In this document: piece after piece, positions 1-8,656 of the stretch
How positions within the stretch are numbered: the first letter of the stretch is position 1
Layout of the letters: each line of letters begins with the position of its first letter
Assembly (NCBI GenBank): GCA_021845665.1
Contig: JAJZVO010000015.1
Location: 1 to 64,000 of the forward strand
Direction of reading: 5' to 3'
Source: Bacteroidota bacterium
GTDB lineage: Bacteria > Bacteroidota > Ignavibacteria > Kryptoniales > JAKASW01
Length of the DNA: 64,000 nucleotides
The notes under the pieces: generated by a model
The model's input: only the letters and a program-made list of their open reading frames with translations
The model's database searches: none
What the model was told of the DNA's origin: nothing
Program-made: the position numbers and the translations under genes

Positions 1-526
1 GCATGTGACAGCTTCTTGTATTTTCCCATTCCTCATCAATCTAACGCCTTTCTTCCGGCAAAGCCATTCCCCCATTACCACTGCCATAGGCAGTGGATTT
101 CTACGTCGGATTAAAATGAACGGCTCAAAAAGTCTCAAAACCCCATTCGGGGTTTCGGGCACCTTCACAGGCGTCCATTTTTAATGGATGCCGATGGTGC
201 GTTATATTTTTGTCGCACACCCGCTTTCCACAGTCATCGATTAAAATCGACACCTGCCAAGTCGAGGGCTGCTCTCTCCAGCCGTCTCGCGGAGCGATCC
301 ATTCGGTCAATGCGTTGGATGGCTCCCCGAATGTCGGCCTTACACGGCAACTGAATGATAAATCCGGCAAAGCCATCATCACATTGCCGATACCACATGC
401 AGTGCTTTTCTAAGCCGGATCAAAACCGCACGACGGGAGACGATGGGGGATCCGGTCTTGCCTGGCGTTCTCAGATAGAACTGTGTACCGCCAAAGGCCG
501 CATAGTGCCGCGACCGCAGGGCGGCC
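1..526. other. Non-coding stretch with small hairpins, no gene recognised
   Basis: No open frame here resembles a known protein. The sequence holds several short inverted repeats: ACTGCC/GGCAGT near 80-95, ACCCC/GGGGT near 142-155 and TCCATT/AATGGA near 174-188. It is AT/GC mixed and looks like degenerate intergenic DNA downstream of proS. Confidence 0.5.
54..376. repeat. Direct repeat pair, 14 bp exact within a longer imperfect match
   Basis: The 14-mer TCCGGCAAAGCCAT occurs at 54-67 and again at 363-376. Both copies are followed by similar text (an ATTACCACTGCC-like stretch, then CAGTG), so the imperfect repeat unit is roughly 40 bp. Its origin is unknown; it may be the remains of an intergenic repeat. 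Confidence 0.45.
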
Positions 527-2221
527 TCAGTTCGCCAGAAACTTCTTAATCTCTCCGATCACCTCTCCGGCCGGAACCACCTTACGTTCGCCTGTGTTCC
601 TGAACTTCAGCTCTATGTTGCCATGTTTCAGGTTTCTCTCACCGACGATCACCTGAACGGGCATGCCGAGAAGGTCCGCGTCCTTGAACTTAAACCCGGG
701 GCTGACCCCCTGCCTGTCGTCGTAGAGAACGTCAAACCCCGCTTCCTTTAGATCGTCAAAAACCTTTTCTGCAGCCGCGACAACTTCCTTGTTATCCATA
801 TTGACCGAGGCCAGGTGAACGTCAAACGGCGCTATCGACTTATTCCATTTGATGCCGTTGTCATCGTGGTTCTGCTCTATGTGACACGCGATGATACGCT
901 CGACACCGATCCCATAACTTCCCATGACAACAGGCTTCTCGGCACCTGCCTCGTCGAGGTAATTCGCATGGAGTGCCGCCGAATATTTCGTCCCGAGCTT
1001 GAAGATATGGCCGATCTCTATCGCGTTCACGATGCGAAGCTTCTGGCCGCAGTTCGGACAGCCCTCACCGGGCTCGACGGTACGGAGGTCGTAGTAACCG
1101 TCTATCTTGACATCGCGCTGAAGGTCGATGTGGCCAAGGTGGTAATCGTCCTTGTTTGCACCGCTCACAAGCTCATTTGCATCTTCGAGACGCTTGTCGG
1201 CGATAATCCTGAACTTCTTGAGGCTAACCGGGCCGATCGAGCCCGCGTTCGCGCCCGTAAGCTTCACCAGATCCTCCGGCTGCATTGCGTAGGCGGTCTT
1301 GCCGAGTGCGGTGGCGAGCTTCGACTCGTTGAGCTGGTCGTTCCCGGCCATAAGGATAAGGACGGCCTCGCCGTCGGCGTTGTAGACAAGCGACTTCGCC
1401 AGCCGCTCCGTGGACATCTTAAGAAATCCCGCGACCTGGTCGATCGTCTTAATGTTTGGAGTGTGGATCTCCTCGACAGGCCTGGATTCGCCGACGCGGC
1501 CGACCGGGTCTTTCCTGCTCGATGCGACTTCGAGATTGGCGGCGTAGTCGCAGTTGTCGCAGACGGCGCAAGTGTCCTCACCGTCGGCGGACTCGACCAT
1601 GAATTCCTGTGACCCCGTTCCTCCCATAGCACCGCTGTACGCGCCCACGACGAAGAACTTCAGTCCGCTTCTCGAATATATTTTCTTGTACGCTTCCCTG
1701 TGGAGACCGTAGCTCTTGTCGAGGTCCTCGAAGCTTCGGTCGAACGTATAGGAATCTTTCATGAAAAACTGCCGACCGCGGATGACGCCGGAGCGCGGGC
1801 GCGGCTCGTTGCGGAACTTCGTCTGTATCTGGTACCAGATCTGCGGGAGATCGCGATATGATTTTATGTGGTCTTTCGCTATCGTCGTGAAAATCTCCTC
1901 GTGCGTCGGAGCGAGAACGAGCGGGCGGTTCTTGATGTGGAAGAGCGTATCGCCGAACGCCTCGACGCGTCCCGTCTCCTCCCATATCTCTATCGGGTTC
2001 AACGCGGGGAGCTGGAATTCCTGTGCGCCGATCGCGTCCATCTCTTCGCGGATAATCTCCATGACTTTCTTCATGACACGCCAGCCCAACGGGAGCCAGG
2101 AATAGATGCCTGCTGCCAGCGGCCGGATGAGTCCGGCCCTGACCATCAGTCTGTGGCTGGCCATCGTCGCATCGGCCGGATTTTCTTTTAATGTCGGAAG
2201 GAAATAGGTACTAAGTCTCAT
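527..2221 (-). CDS. proS: Prolyl-tRNA synthetase, bacterial type
   Basis: Charges tRNA-Pro with proline in the cytosol. At 564 residues it matches the bacterial ProS form (about 570). The class II motif 2 region lies around residues 130-165 (FRNEPRPRSGVIRGRQF) and motif 3 near residues 440-460 (MGSYGIGVERI). Between them is the inserted editing domain of bacterial-type enzymes (around residues 225-400, containing LMAGNDQLNESKL), which hydrolyses Ala-tRNA-Pro. The C-terminal anticodon-binding domain ends in FLAN. The frame stays open upstream of 2221, but homology begins at MRLSTYFLPTLKENP, so the ATG at 2221 is chosen. It stands alone on the minus strand, followed by non-coding DNA. Confidence 0.97.
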   Translation of the reverse strand: MRLSTYFLPTLKENPADATMASHRLMVRAGLIRPLAAGIYSWLPLGWRVMKKVMEIIREEMDAIGAQEFQLPALNPIEIWEETGRVEAFGDTLFHIKNRPLVLAPTHEEIFTTIAKDHIKSYRDLPQIWYQIQTKFRNEPRPRSGVIRGRQFFMKDSYTFDRSFEDLDKSYGLHREAYKKIYSRSGLKFFVVGAYSGAMGGTGSQEFMVESADGEDTCAVCDNCDYAANLEVASSRKDPVGRVGESRPVEEIHTPNIKTIDQVAGFLKMSTERLAKSLVYNADGEAVLILMAGNDQLNESKLATALGKTAYAMQPEDLVKLTGANAGSIGPVSLKKFRIIADKRLEDANELVSGANKDDYHLGHIDLQRDVKIDGYYDLRTVEPGEGCPNCGQKLRIVNAIEIGHIFKLGTKYSAALHANYLDEAGAEKPVVMGSYGIGVERIIACHIEQNHDDNGIKWNKSIAPFDVHLASVNMDNKEVVAAAEKVFDDLKEAGFDVLYDDRQGVSPGFKFKDADLLGMPVQVIVGERNLKHGNIELKFRNTGERKVVPAGEVIGEIKKFLAN

Positions 2222-2222
2222 G

Positions 2223-2350
2223 TTTGATTTCGAATTTCGGGTTTCGGATTTAAGAATTACAACCTCGCAGTTACAAGACAACGATAGGAATTGCGGCTCG
2301 AGATTTCGGAAACCAAATCTATCAATCCGCAAGTCGAAATCCGAAATCCC
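2223..2350. repeat. Intergenic inverted element rich in TTTCGGATT-like words
   Basis: Words such as ATTTCGAATTTCGGG and TTTCGGATTT at 2226-2251 recur in reverse complement at 2326-2350 (AAATCCGAAATCCC). The result is an imperfect inverted pair with a roughly 7-base internal periodicity, lying exactly between proS and the tRNA gene. Similar short-period intergenic elements with other words occur elsewhere in this window. Confidence 0.55.
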
Positions 2351-2353
2351 TCG

Positions 2354-2427
2354 TGCCCCCGGCGTGACTCGAACACGCGACACAGAGTTTAGGAAACTCT
2401 TGCTCTATCCAACTGAGCTACGGGGGC
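2354..2427 (-). tRNA. tRNA-Arg (anticodon CCT)
   Basis: On the minus strand the acceptor arms GCCCCCG and CGGGGGC pair over 7 bp. The D arm is GCTC...GAGC. The anticodon stem AGAGT/ACTCT encloses the loop TTCCTAA with anticodon CCT (reads AGG). The T arm is GCGTG-TTCGAGT-CACGC. The length is 74 nt with discriminator A, and the 3' CCA is not encoded in the gene. Confidence 0.95.
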
Positions 2428-2591
2428 GAATTACCATACATAATTTATTCGGTCGGGCGAAGATTTACAACGACCTGAATGGGAGGAATTATGGAATTGT
2501 GTTTCCGATGCCCCCTCCCTTTCCTTGTTTTTTCATCCGCGCGGGAATAAATTGTGCGGACATAAATTCCAATAAGTCAGGCGGGCTAACC

Positions 2592-5351
2592 ATGAACTTT
2601 AGGAAGTTAAACATGTACATCGCCGCGGCGATATTTGCCGTGACGTTGATTATGTACGCTGCAACCACACAATCCTCGGTTGCTTTTTGGGATTGCGGCG
2701 AATTTGCTGCAACCGCGTATTCCATGGAGGTACCTCATCCGCCCGGAGCGCCGCTATTCACACTCATCGGCCGGGTGGCGATGATGACTCCCTTCGTCAG
2801 CGATCCGGGATTCAGAATCAACCTGGTTTCCGCGCTCGCCAGCGCCTTTGCGGTCATGTTTCTCTACCTCATTGGGGTAAGGGTAATTTCAAAATGGAGA
2901 GATTTCCCTTCCGACGCGATGGGTGCGCTTACAGTTTTCGGGGCTTCTGCGATCGGCGCTCTCCTTTTCTCTGTCACAGACACTTTCTGGTTTAACGCTG
3001 TCGAGTCGGAAGTCTACGCGCTGAGCATGTTCATAGTCTCGTGCGTGATCTGGCTTGGTCTCGTCTGGTACGAAAAGGCCGACGAGCCGGGAAGCGAAAA
3101 GCATCTTCTGCTCATCGCCTACCTGATGGGATTATCCATCGGCATACATCAGCTCAGCCTGCTCGCGTATTTCACAGTTGCGCTGTTTATCTACTTTAGA
3201 TATAACGAATTCAATTTGAAGAAATTCATCTACTTCGGCATCATCACCGTGATGTCGTTCGGCATCATTTACCCGGTGATAGTCGAGTGGCTCCCGGGGA
3301 TACTGGATGGCGATGTACAGATCGGGCCGATCCATATTACCGAGAGCATGCTCTTGCAACTACTTCCTTTGGCAGTGGTGGTCGCGGCAATTTACGGCAT
3401 ATACAGATCGGAGAAGGAGCACAGGAGAATTCTCAACGTCTCACTTCTGGCGGCGTTGTTCGTTATTCTTGGGTACTCCACCTACGCTATTATAATCATA
3501 CGCGCGAACGCGCACCCTCCGATAAACGAGAACAATCCCGACACACTTGGGAGGCTGGTGGGCTACTTGAACCGGGAGCAATACGGCGTGCAGCCCTCGA
3601 TTTTCAACAGGCGCTGGGACACTAACGATCCTGGCCATATGCAGAACTACCAGAAATATTCATCCGACTGGGATTTCTTCGCAAAGTACCAGTTCGATCA
3701 CATGTTCCTTCGGTATGTCGGGTGGAATTTCGTAGGACGGTCGGGAGACATCCAGGATGCACCCGTGGCGTATGTAAAATCGGCCGACGGATGGTTCGAC
3801 GGGATTCGCGGTTACCCGGCGAGGTATTTCGCAATACCTTTGTTGATATCGTTGTTCGGTCTATGGTATCATTTCAAAAAAGATTGGAAATTTGGCCTGG
3901 CATTCCTCACCCTGTTCATCGTCATGGGCCCCGCACTGGCTATCTATTTCAACATGGCCGAGCCTCAACCGAGGGAGCGCGACTACTTCTTTGTCGGCGC
4001 GTTCTTCGTCATGGCGTTATGGATTTCGATCGGCGTATCCGGTCTGATTGAAATGGCGGCCGACTACCTGAATGAACGGAGGTCGAAGCTATATGCGGCC
4101 TCGGGTCTCTCTCTGATCTTCTTTCTTATCCTCCCGTTCAACATGTTCGCCGAGAACCGATACAGCCACGACAGGAACGGGAACTACATACCGTTCGACT
4201 ATTCCTACAACATCCTTCAGTCATGCAGGAAGAACGCGATACTCTTCACGAACGGCGACAATGACACATTTCCCCTCTGGTATCTGCAGGAAGTGATGGG
4301 GGTGAGGACCGATATCAGGATTGTCAATCTCAGTCTTCTGAACACAGACTGGTACATCCTGCAACTGAAAAACGAGACACCGCACGGCGCTTTGAAGGTT
4401 CCGATAAGCATAAGCGACGAGGCGATTAAGAACATTGTGCCGGTTCAATGGAACCCGACGACTGTACGCGTTCCGGTACCGAAGGAAGTGTACGCTGGGT
4501 TCGGTGTCATGGATACGTCCATTACAAACAGAGGGAGCATCCAGTTCGTGATGAACCCGACTATCGGCGGGGGGAACGTGGGCGGTGTGCGGGTCCAGGA
4601 CCTTCTGGTAAGAGACATCGTCGAGACCAACAAGTGGGAGAGGCCGGTTTATTTCTCGGTGACGGTCGCAAGCAGCAATTTCATCGGACTGGACAGGTAC
4701 CTGCAAATGCAGGGGATGGCTTTGCAGGTTATGCCGTTCGAAATGAGATCTTCGGACGGGCAATACCCGATTAATAAAGCTATCATGCGACAATGTCTCA
4801 TGGACAGTCCTTCCAAGGTATACACCGGGCCGCATTACGGTTTCAGGTTCACGAACCTGAAAAACCCGAACGTATATTACGACGATAACGCGCGAAGGCT
4901 TAGCCTCAACTACCGCAACCCGTTCATGCGGCTCGCCGTCTACGATCTTCAGCGCGGGGACAGTACCGGTACGATATCGACGCTTCATCGCATGGAGGAA
5001 AAAATTCCGATCGAAGTCATCCCGATGGATTACCGCATCCTTTCGGATGTGGCTCGGATTTATTTGATTGCTGGCGACAGGAAGGATTTCGAGAAATATT
5101 CGGCCATAGTGGAGCGAGATGCGCTGGCGGCGATCCAGCGGAATCCGATGGATGTCAGTTCGGCTTACAACCCATACAGGATACTCCTCGATCTCTACGA
5201 CACTCAGCGGGATTACAACAAAGAGCTCGGCCTGCTGTCGAAACTACAGCCGATGTTTCCCAATGAGAAGGGCATAGAGCTAAGAATAAAACAGCTTCAG
5301 TCTCTGATAGCAGGAAGTGCCAAGGCGGAGGTTGACTCTCTCGGTAAATAG
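2592..5351 (+). CDS. DUF2723 multi-spanning membrane protein (O-mannosyltransferase-like)
   Basis: A 919-residue integral membrane protein of the DUF2723/TMEM260 family, common in the Bacteroidota group. The family belongs to the GT-C glycosyltransferases and probably transfers a lipid-linked sugar to exported proteins; no substrate can be read here. The hallmark N-terminus is present: a first transmembrane helix followed by SVAFWDCGEF and VPHPPGAPLF, with the acidic residue in the first periplasmic loop. About ten more hydrophobic helices run to roughly residue 520, followed by a soluble part with TPR-like C-terminal helices. The frame is open further upstream through the tRNA, so the ATG at 2592 beginning MNFRKLNMY is chosen. 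The methyltransferase and glycosyltransferase that follow suggest a surface-glycan locus. Confidence 0.85.
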   Translation: MNFRKLNMYIAAAIFAVTLIMYAATTQSSVAFWDCGEFAATAYSMEVPHPPGAPLFTLIGRVAMMTPFVSDPGFRINLVSALASAFAVMFLYLIGVRVISKWRDFPSDAMGALTVFGASAIGALLFSVTDTFWFNAVESEVYALSMFIVSCVIWLGLVWYEKADEPGSEKHLLLIAYLMGLSIGIHQLSLLAYFTVALFIYFRYNEFNLKKFIYFGIITVMSFGIIYPVIVEWLPGILDGDVQIGPIHITESMLLQLLPLAVVVAAIYGIYRSEKEHRRILNVSLLAALFVILGYSTYAIIIIRANAHPPINENNPDTLGRLVGYLNREQYGVQPSIFNRRWDTNDPGHMQNYQKYSSDWDFFAKYQFDHMFLRYVGWNFVGRSGDIQDAPVAYVKSADGWFDGIRGYPARYFAIPLLISLFGLWYHFKKDWKFGLAFLTLFIVMGPALAIYFNMAEPQPRERDYFFVGAFFVMALWISIGVSGLIEMAADYLNERRSKLYAASGLSLIFFLILPFNMFAENRYSHDRNGNYIPFDYSYNILQSCRKNAILFTNGDNDTFPLWYLQEVMGVRTDIRIVNLSLLNTDWYILQLKNETPHGALKVPISISDEAIKNIVPVQWNPTTVRVPVPKEVYAGFGVMDTSITNRGSIQFVMNPTIGGGNVGGVRVQDLLVRDIVETNKWERPVYFSVTVASSNFIGLDRYLQMQGMALQVMPFEMRSSDGQYPINKAIMRQCLMDSPSKVYTGPHYGFRFTNLKNPNVYYDDNARRLSLNYRNPFMRLAVYDLQRGDSTGTISTLHRMEEKIPIEVIPMDYRILSDVARIYLIAGDRKDFEKYSAIVERDALAAIQRNPMDVSSAYNPYRILLDLYDTQRDYNKELGLLSKLQPMFPNEKGIELRIKQLQSLIAGSAKAEVDSLGK

Positions 5352-5447
5352 CGGCAAATTTATTTGTCGGATCATCCCAACCGTGTGATTCAATGCCGGT
5401 TTTCCGCATGAGGTGAACCTGACGAGCTAACCAACAGAGAGTGATAG

Positions 5448-6254
5448 ATGAAGATAGATGATGCCGTTTCGGCACCCACCCAGAGAGAATCGACGAAATC
5501 TCACTGGGAAGATTTCTGGGCGAAGAAAAAGGAAGTCCATGAAGTCTATTCGAATGATAACCGGGTTTTGAGGAATCTGGAGAAACTCGCCGGAATGAAG
5601 GGAAAGCGAGTCCTGGAGGTCGGCGCCGGGACCGGACGTGACAGCTTTGGATTGGTCGAGCGTGGCGCCGAAGTCTTCATGCTCGATTACGCCGCGAGCT
5701 CGCTTCAAATCATGAAAAACATCGCGACGGAAGAGCAGATCGATGTCAGCCCTGTAGGTGGAAATGCATTCTCGCTCCCCTTCCCCGACGGCACATTCGA
5801 TATCGTATTTCACCAGGGATTGCTCGAACATTTTCGCGAGAAGGAGGCAGCGAATCTCCTCAGGGAAAACATAAGAGTTCTCCGCAAAGGCGGAATTCTT
5901 CTTGTCGATGTTCCGCAGCGATATCACATTTATACTGTAATGAAGCATATACTGATCGCGATGGACAAATGGTTCGCAGGCTGGGAACGAGAGTTCTCGA
6001 TTCCGGAACTTGACAAGCTTCTTCGTTCACTCGGAGTAGAACCATTTTACAGGTATGGTGAATGGATGTACCCGAGCCTGTTCTACCGGGTCGTAAGGGA
6101 AGCCGCTATGAAAGTCGGCGTGAAGCTTCCGTTAAATCCGACGCCGGTAAAGGCACTCACTCAGGTCAGGAAAAAAATCAGGGAATCTGTCAGGAATACG
6201 CCGATATCCCTGTACACTTCCCTCTCGTGCGGAATAGTCAGCAGAAAACCCTGA
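5448..6254 (+). CDS. SAM-dependent class I methyltransferase
   Basis: A 268-residue cytosolic methyltransferase. The SAM-binding motif I is VLEVGAGTGRDSFGL around residues 50-65. An acidic residue ends the second strand (LDYAAS) and the post-motif HQGLLEHF follows, as in Methyltransf_11/25 proteins. The C-terminal third is basic and partly hydrophobic and may bind a membrane or glycolipid acceptor. The substrate cannot be deduced. It sits 96 bp after the DUF2723 gene and 54 bp before a family 9 glycosyltransferase, all on the same strand, so a role in surface polysaccharide or lipid modification is inferred. Confidence 0.8.
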   Translation: MKIDDAVSAPTQRESTKSHWEDFWAKKKEVHEVYSNDNRVLRNLEKLAGMKGKRVLEVGAGTGRDSFGLVERGAEVFMLDYAASSLQIMKNIATEEQIDVSPVGGNAFSLPFPDGTFDIVFHQGLLEHFREKEAANLLRENIRVLRKGGILLVDVPQRYHIYTVMKHILIAMDKWFAGWEREFSIPELDKLLRSLGVEPFYRYGEWMYPSLFYRVVREAAMKVGVKLPLNPTPVKALTQVRKKIRESVRNTPISLYTSLSCGIVSRKP

Positions 6255-6308
6255 GCACTATCGTCCTTCCGGTAGATTGCCGGGCAAAATGAAAAAAAGC
6301 GGACTGAT

Positions 6309-7370
6309 TTGAGGATACTCGTAATCGCGTTATCCGGGATAGGAGATGCACTTCTCTTCACTCCCGCTGCTCTTCTCCTGCGAAAGAAATTTACCGGCGC
6401 GACTATCGATTCGCTTGTAATGTTCAAAGGAGCTCAGCAGATATACGAGCGAACCGGGGTGTTCGACAACGTCCTATACCACGACTTCCTGAACCGCCCC
6501 AAACTTGAATCACTCAGCGTGGTCCTCCTCTTAAGAGGCAAGTACGATTCATCAATCAATATATATCCCTCCAACCGTAAGGAATATAACCTTATACAAT
6601 ATCTGATCGGTTCAAAGACTCGAGCCGCAATCCGGTACCTGAGGCGGGATACGATGGAGCTCGGCTTTCTGAACAACGCAAGCATCATTGAGAATGACTC
6701 GCTCCACTGCGTAGAAGAGAATGTCGCTCTCTGCGGGAAGGTTTTCGGTTTCAAGGAGGAAGAGATCCCCGATCTTCAATTCCCGCTGACCGAAGGAGAA
6801 TTGCGATTCGCGGAAGGATTCCTTGAATTGCGGAAAATCGGTGAGAGCAAGCTGGTGGTGGGCTTTCACGCGGGTACGGCTACATTCAAGAACCAGATAA
6901 AACGGAGATGGGAACCAGAGAAGTTCGCGGCACTCGCAAAAAGGCTCGCCTCCGAAAACGGCGCGGAGGTACTGGTGTTCGGAGGACCCGACGAGGCGGA
7001 ACTCAAACAGGAAATCGTCACCAGGGCTGAATCTCAAAATGTCATAGGGGTCGATACGCCGGGCCTGCCGGAGACAGCCGCGATATTGAAAAGATGCAAT
7101 CTTTTCGTGACCAACGACTCCAGCTTAATGCACATAGCTTCTGCCATGAAGAGAAAAGTGGTCGCGATCATCGGGCCGACGAATACCAATTACATTCACC
7201 CATGGCACACCGAATACGAGATAGCGTCACTGGACCTGGAATGTTCGCCTTGTTTCGTCTACTCGCCGAGACCGCTGAAGTGCTTCAGAGATGATGTGAA
7301 CTTCAAATGCATTAGGGAACTCGGCGTCGACATGGTGTACGAGAAAGCTGTCTCCCTCCTCCAGCGGTAG
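6309..7370 (+). CDS. Glycosyltransferase family 9 (heptosyltransferase-like)
   Basis: A 353-residue GT9 protein of the ADP-heptose:LPS heptosyltransferase superfamily, which adds sugars to the lipopolysaccharide core on the cytoplasmic face. The N-terminus MRILVIALSGIGDALLFTPA has the family's GxGD loop. The C-terminal nucleotide-sugar domain shows HAGTATF, FGGPDE and NDSSLMHIASA followed by AIIGPTN. The initiation codon is TTG at 6309: no in-frame ATG fits, and a nearby ATG at 6289 opens a different, very short frame. Which sugar is transferred is unknown. Confidence 0.82.
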   Translation: MRILVIALSGIGDALLFTPAALLLRKKFTGATIDSLVMFKGAQQIYERTGVFDNVLYHDFLNRPKLESLSVVLLLRGKYDSSINIYPSNRKEYNLIQYLIGSKTRAAIRYLRRDTMELGFLNNASIIENDSLHCVEENVALCGKVFGFKEEEIPDLQFPLTEGELRFAEGFLELRKIGESKLVVGFHAGTATFKNQIKRRWEPEKFAALAKRLASENGAEVLVFGGPDEAELKQEIVTRAESQNVIGVDTPGLPETAAILKRCNLFVTNDSSLMHIASAMKRKVVAIIGPTNTNYIHPWHTEYEIASLDLECSPCFVYSPRPLKCFRDDVNFKCIRELGVDMVYEKAVSLLQR

Positions 7371-7477
7371 AGCCGCTGTTGCCTCCCAACGTTTATTTCC
7401 TTTCTTCTGGATTTGACCCGATGGAATCCGCTTTCGAGTTGAGGGAAAACAATTCTCGTATTGAAACTGTCAGAGAA

Positions 7478-7505
7478 GTAGCCATCCGATGAATCGGACG
7501 GCTAC
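7478..7505. repeat. Near-perfect 28-nt palindrome (hairpin)
   Basis: The arms GTAGCCATCCGAT and ATCGGACGGCTAC pair at 12 of 13 positions with almost no loop. No T-run follows on either strand, so it is not a standard intrinsic terminator. It could be a repeat unit or a protein-binding operator. Confidence 0.6.
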
Positions 7506-7551
7506 CGACGGTGCTAGTGCCCATCCAACTATCATTTGCTAACTTGGTCCC

Positions 7552-7630
7552 GCAAAGAGCACAAAGAAAGAGCGATAAATGAATAGAGCCCTTCGTGTCC
7601 TTCGTGAAAAATCTTCGTGCTCTCGTGGTT
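7552..7630. repeat. Intergenic element with CTTCGTG/CACAAAG words
   Basis: CTTCGTGTCCTTCGTG at 7591-7606 and CTTCGTGCTCTCGTGG from 7613 form a short-period run. Upstream, AGAGCACAAAG (7556-7566) is the near-reverse complement of CTTCGTGCTCT (7613-7623), so the element can fold. From memory, such words recur in intergenic DNA of many unrelated environmental bacteria; I cannot verify that here. Confidence 0.6.
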
Positions 7631-7741
7631 GGACTTTTCGGCCGCGTCTCTATGGGACTATATCATCCGGCTGCCTCAACCCTGGGGGCGTCATCAATCC
7701 GATGATTTGATTATCTCCGGTTCGCTTTTCAAATTGAAGAC

Positions 7742-8656
7742 ATGCTACGGAAGAGTACGATTGAACGCCCGCTATTGTATTCGATAATTCTTAACGGCCT
7801 GATAGCCTTCACAGAATTGGGAGGCGGGTTGTTCTCGAACAGCCTGGCATTAATATCGGACGCTCTCCATAATTTCAGCGACTTCATCGCGCTCATTATA
7901 AGCTTCGTCGCCGTCAGGGTAATGCGATGGGACAACAACGAGAGGAAGTCATACGGCTATTTCAGGGTAGAAATACTCGCGGCGTTCATCAACGCGACCG
8001 CGCTCGTCCTGATAGGCGTGTACATCATATACGAAGCCGTATCGCGGCTCTATTCTCCCGAAGATATCCATAGCAGACTCATGATCATTATTGCGTCGAT
8101 TGGTTTTGCCGCGAATATCATCTCCGTCTTTTTGATACGTCCTCATAGAAGTGAAAGCCTCAATGCAAAGGGGGCGTTCCTGCACCTCGCTTCGGACGCT
8201 GCTAATTCGGCTGCAGTCATCGTCGTTGGCATTCTCATCTCGATATACAACCTGCGGTTCCTGGACCCGATAATCTCTATCGCAATCGGCCTTCTGATAA
8301 TAAAAAGCTCATGGGATCTCCTCATAGAGTCAGCCAACATATTGACCGAGGGCTCTCCGAAAGGCGTCGACTTAAACGACGTGGCGAATTACATACAGAC
8401 TTACCCCGGCGTGAAAGGTATCCATCACCTTCACATCTGGAGCCTCTCGACGAACTTCAAGGCGCTATCCGTACATATAGTGGTGGACGATATGCAGCTC
8501 AGCCACACTGCGGAAATCACGCAAAGCCTTGAAGGGCAACTTTCGGACAGGTTCGGCATAAATCATCCCACGTTTCAGCTCGAAGCAAGTCCCTGCGAAA
8601 ACGAACTCATCTCGCAGTACAGGGACCGCGATCTCCATACCCGAACAAGTGCATGA
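7742..8656 (+). CDS. Cation diffusion facilitator (Zn/Co/Cd efflux, CzcD-like)
   Basis: A 304-residue CDF transporter of the inner membrane that exchanges a divalent metal (usually zinc) for protons. Six transmembrane helices are evident. The metal site shows as SDALHNFSD in helix 2 and HLASDAANS in helix 5, where the HxxxD pattern is typical of zinc-preferring members. The C-terminal cytoplasmic domain contains GVKGIHHLHIWSL, the conserved dimerisation/metal-sensing strand. The start is the ATG at 7742. The last codons overlap the next gene by four bases (ATGA), implying translational coupling. Confidence 0.93.
   Translation: MLRKSTIERPLLYSIILNGLIAFTELGGGLFSNSLALISDALHNFSDFIALIISFVAVRVMRWDNNERKSYGYFRVEILAAFINATALVLIGVYIIYEAVSRLYSPEDIHSRLMIIIASIGFAANIISVFLIRPHRSESLNAKGAFLHLASDAANSAAVIVVGILISIYNLRFLDPIISIAIGLLIIKSSWDLLIESANILTEGSPKGVDLNDVANYIQTYPGVKGIHHLHIWSLSTNFKALSVHIVVDDMQLSHTAEITQSLEGQLSDRFGINHPTFQLEASPCENELISQYRDRDLHTRTSA

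Larger units (their letters stand above)
7371..7741. other. Intergenic region with two repeat structures
   Basis: No gene is seen. The region contains a strong 28-nt hairpin (7478-7505) and a CTTCGTG-type repeat element (7552-7630), described separately. The remainder separates the GT9 gene from the cation-efflux gene. Confidence 0.6.

Noticed and set aside
815-1612. A 265-codon open frame opposite proS
   Set aside because: It mirrors the conserved ProS core; its translation shows no known domain and no ribosome-binding site supports it.
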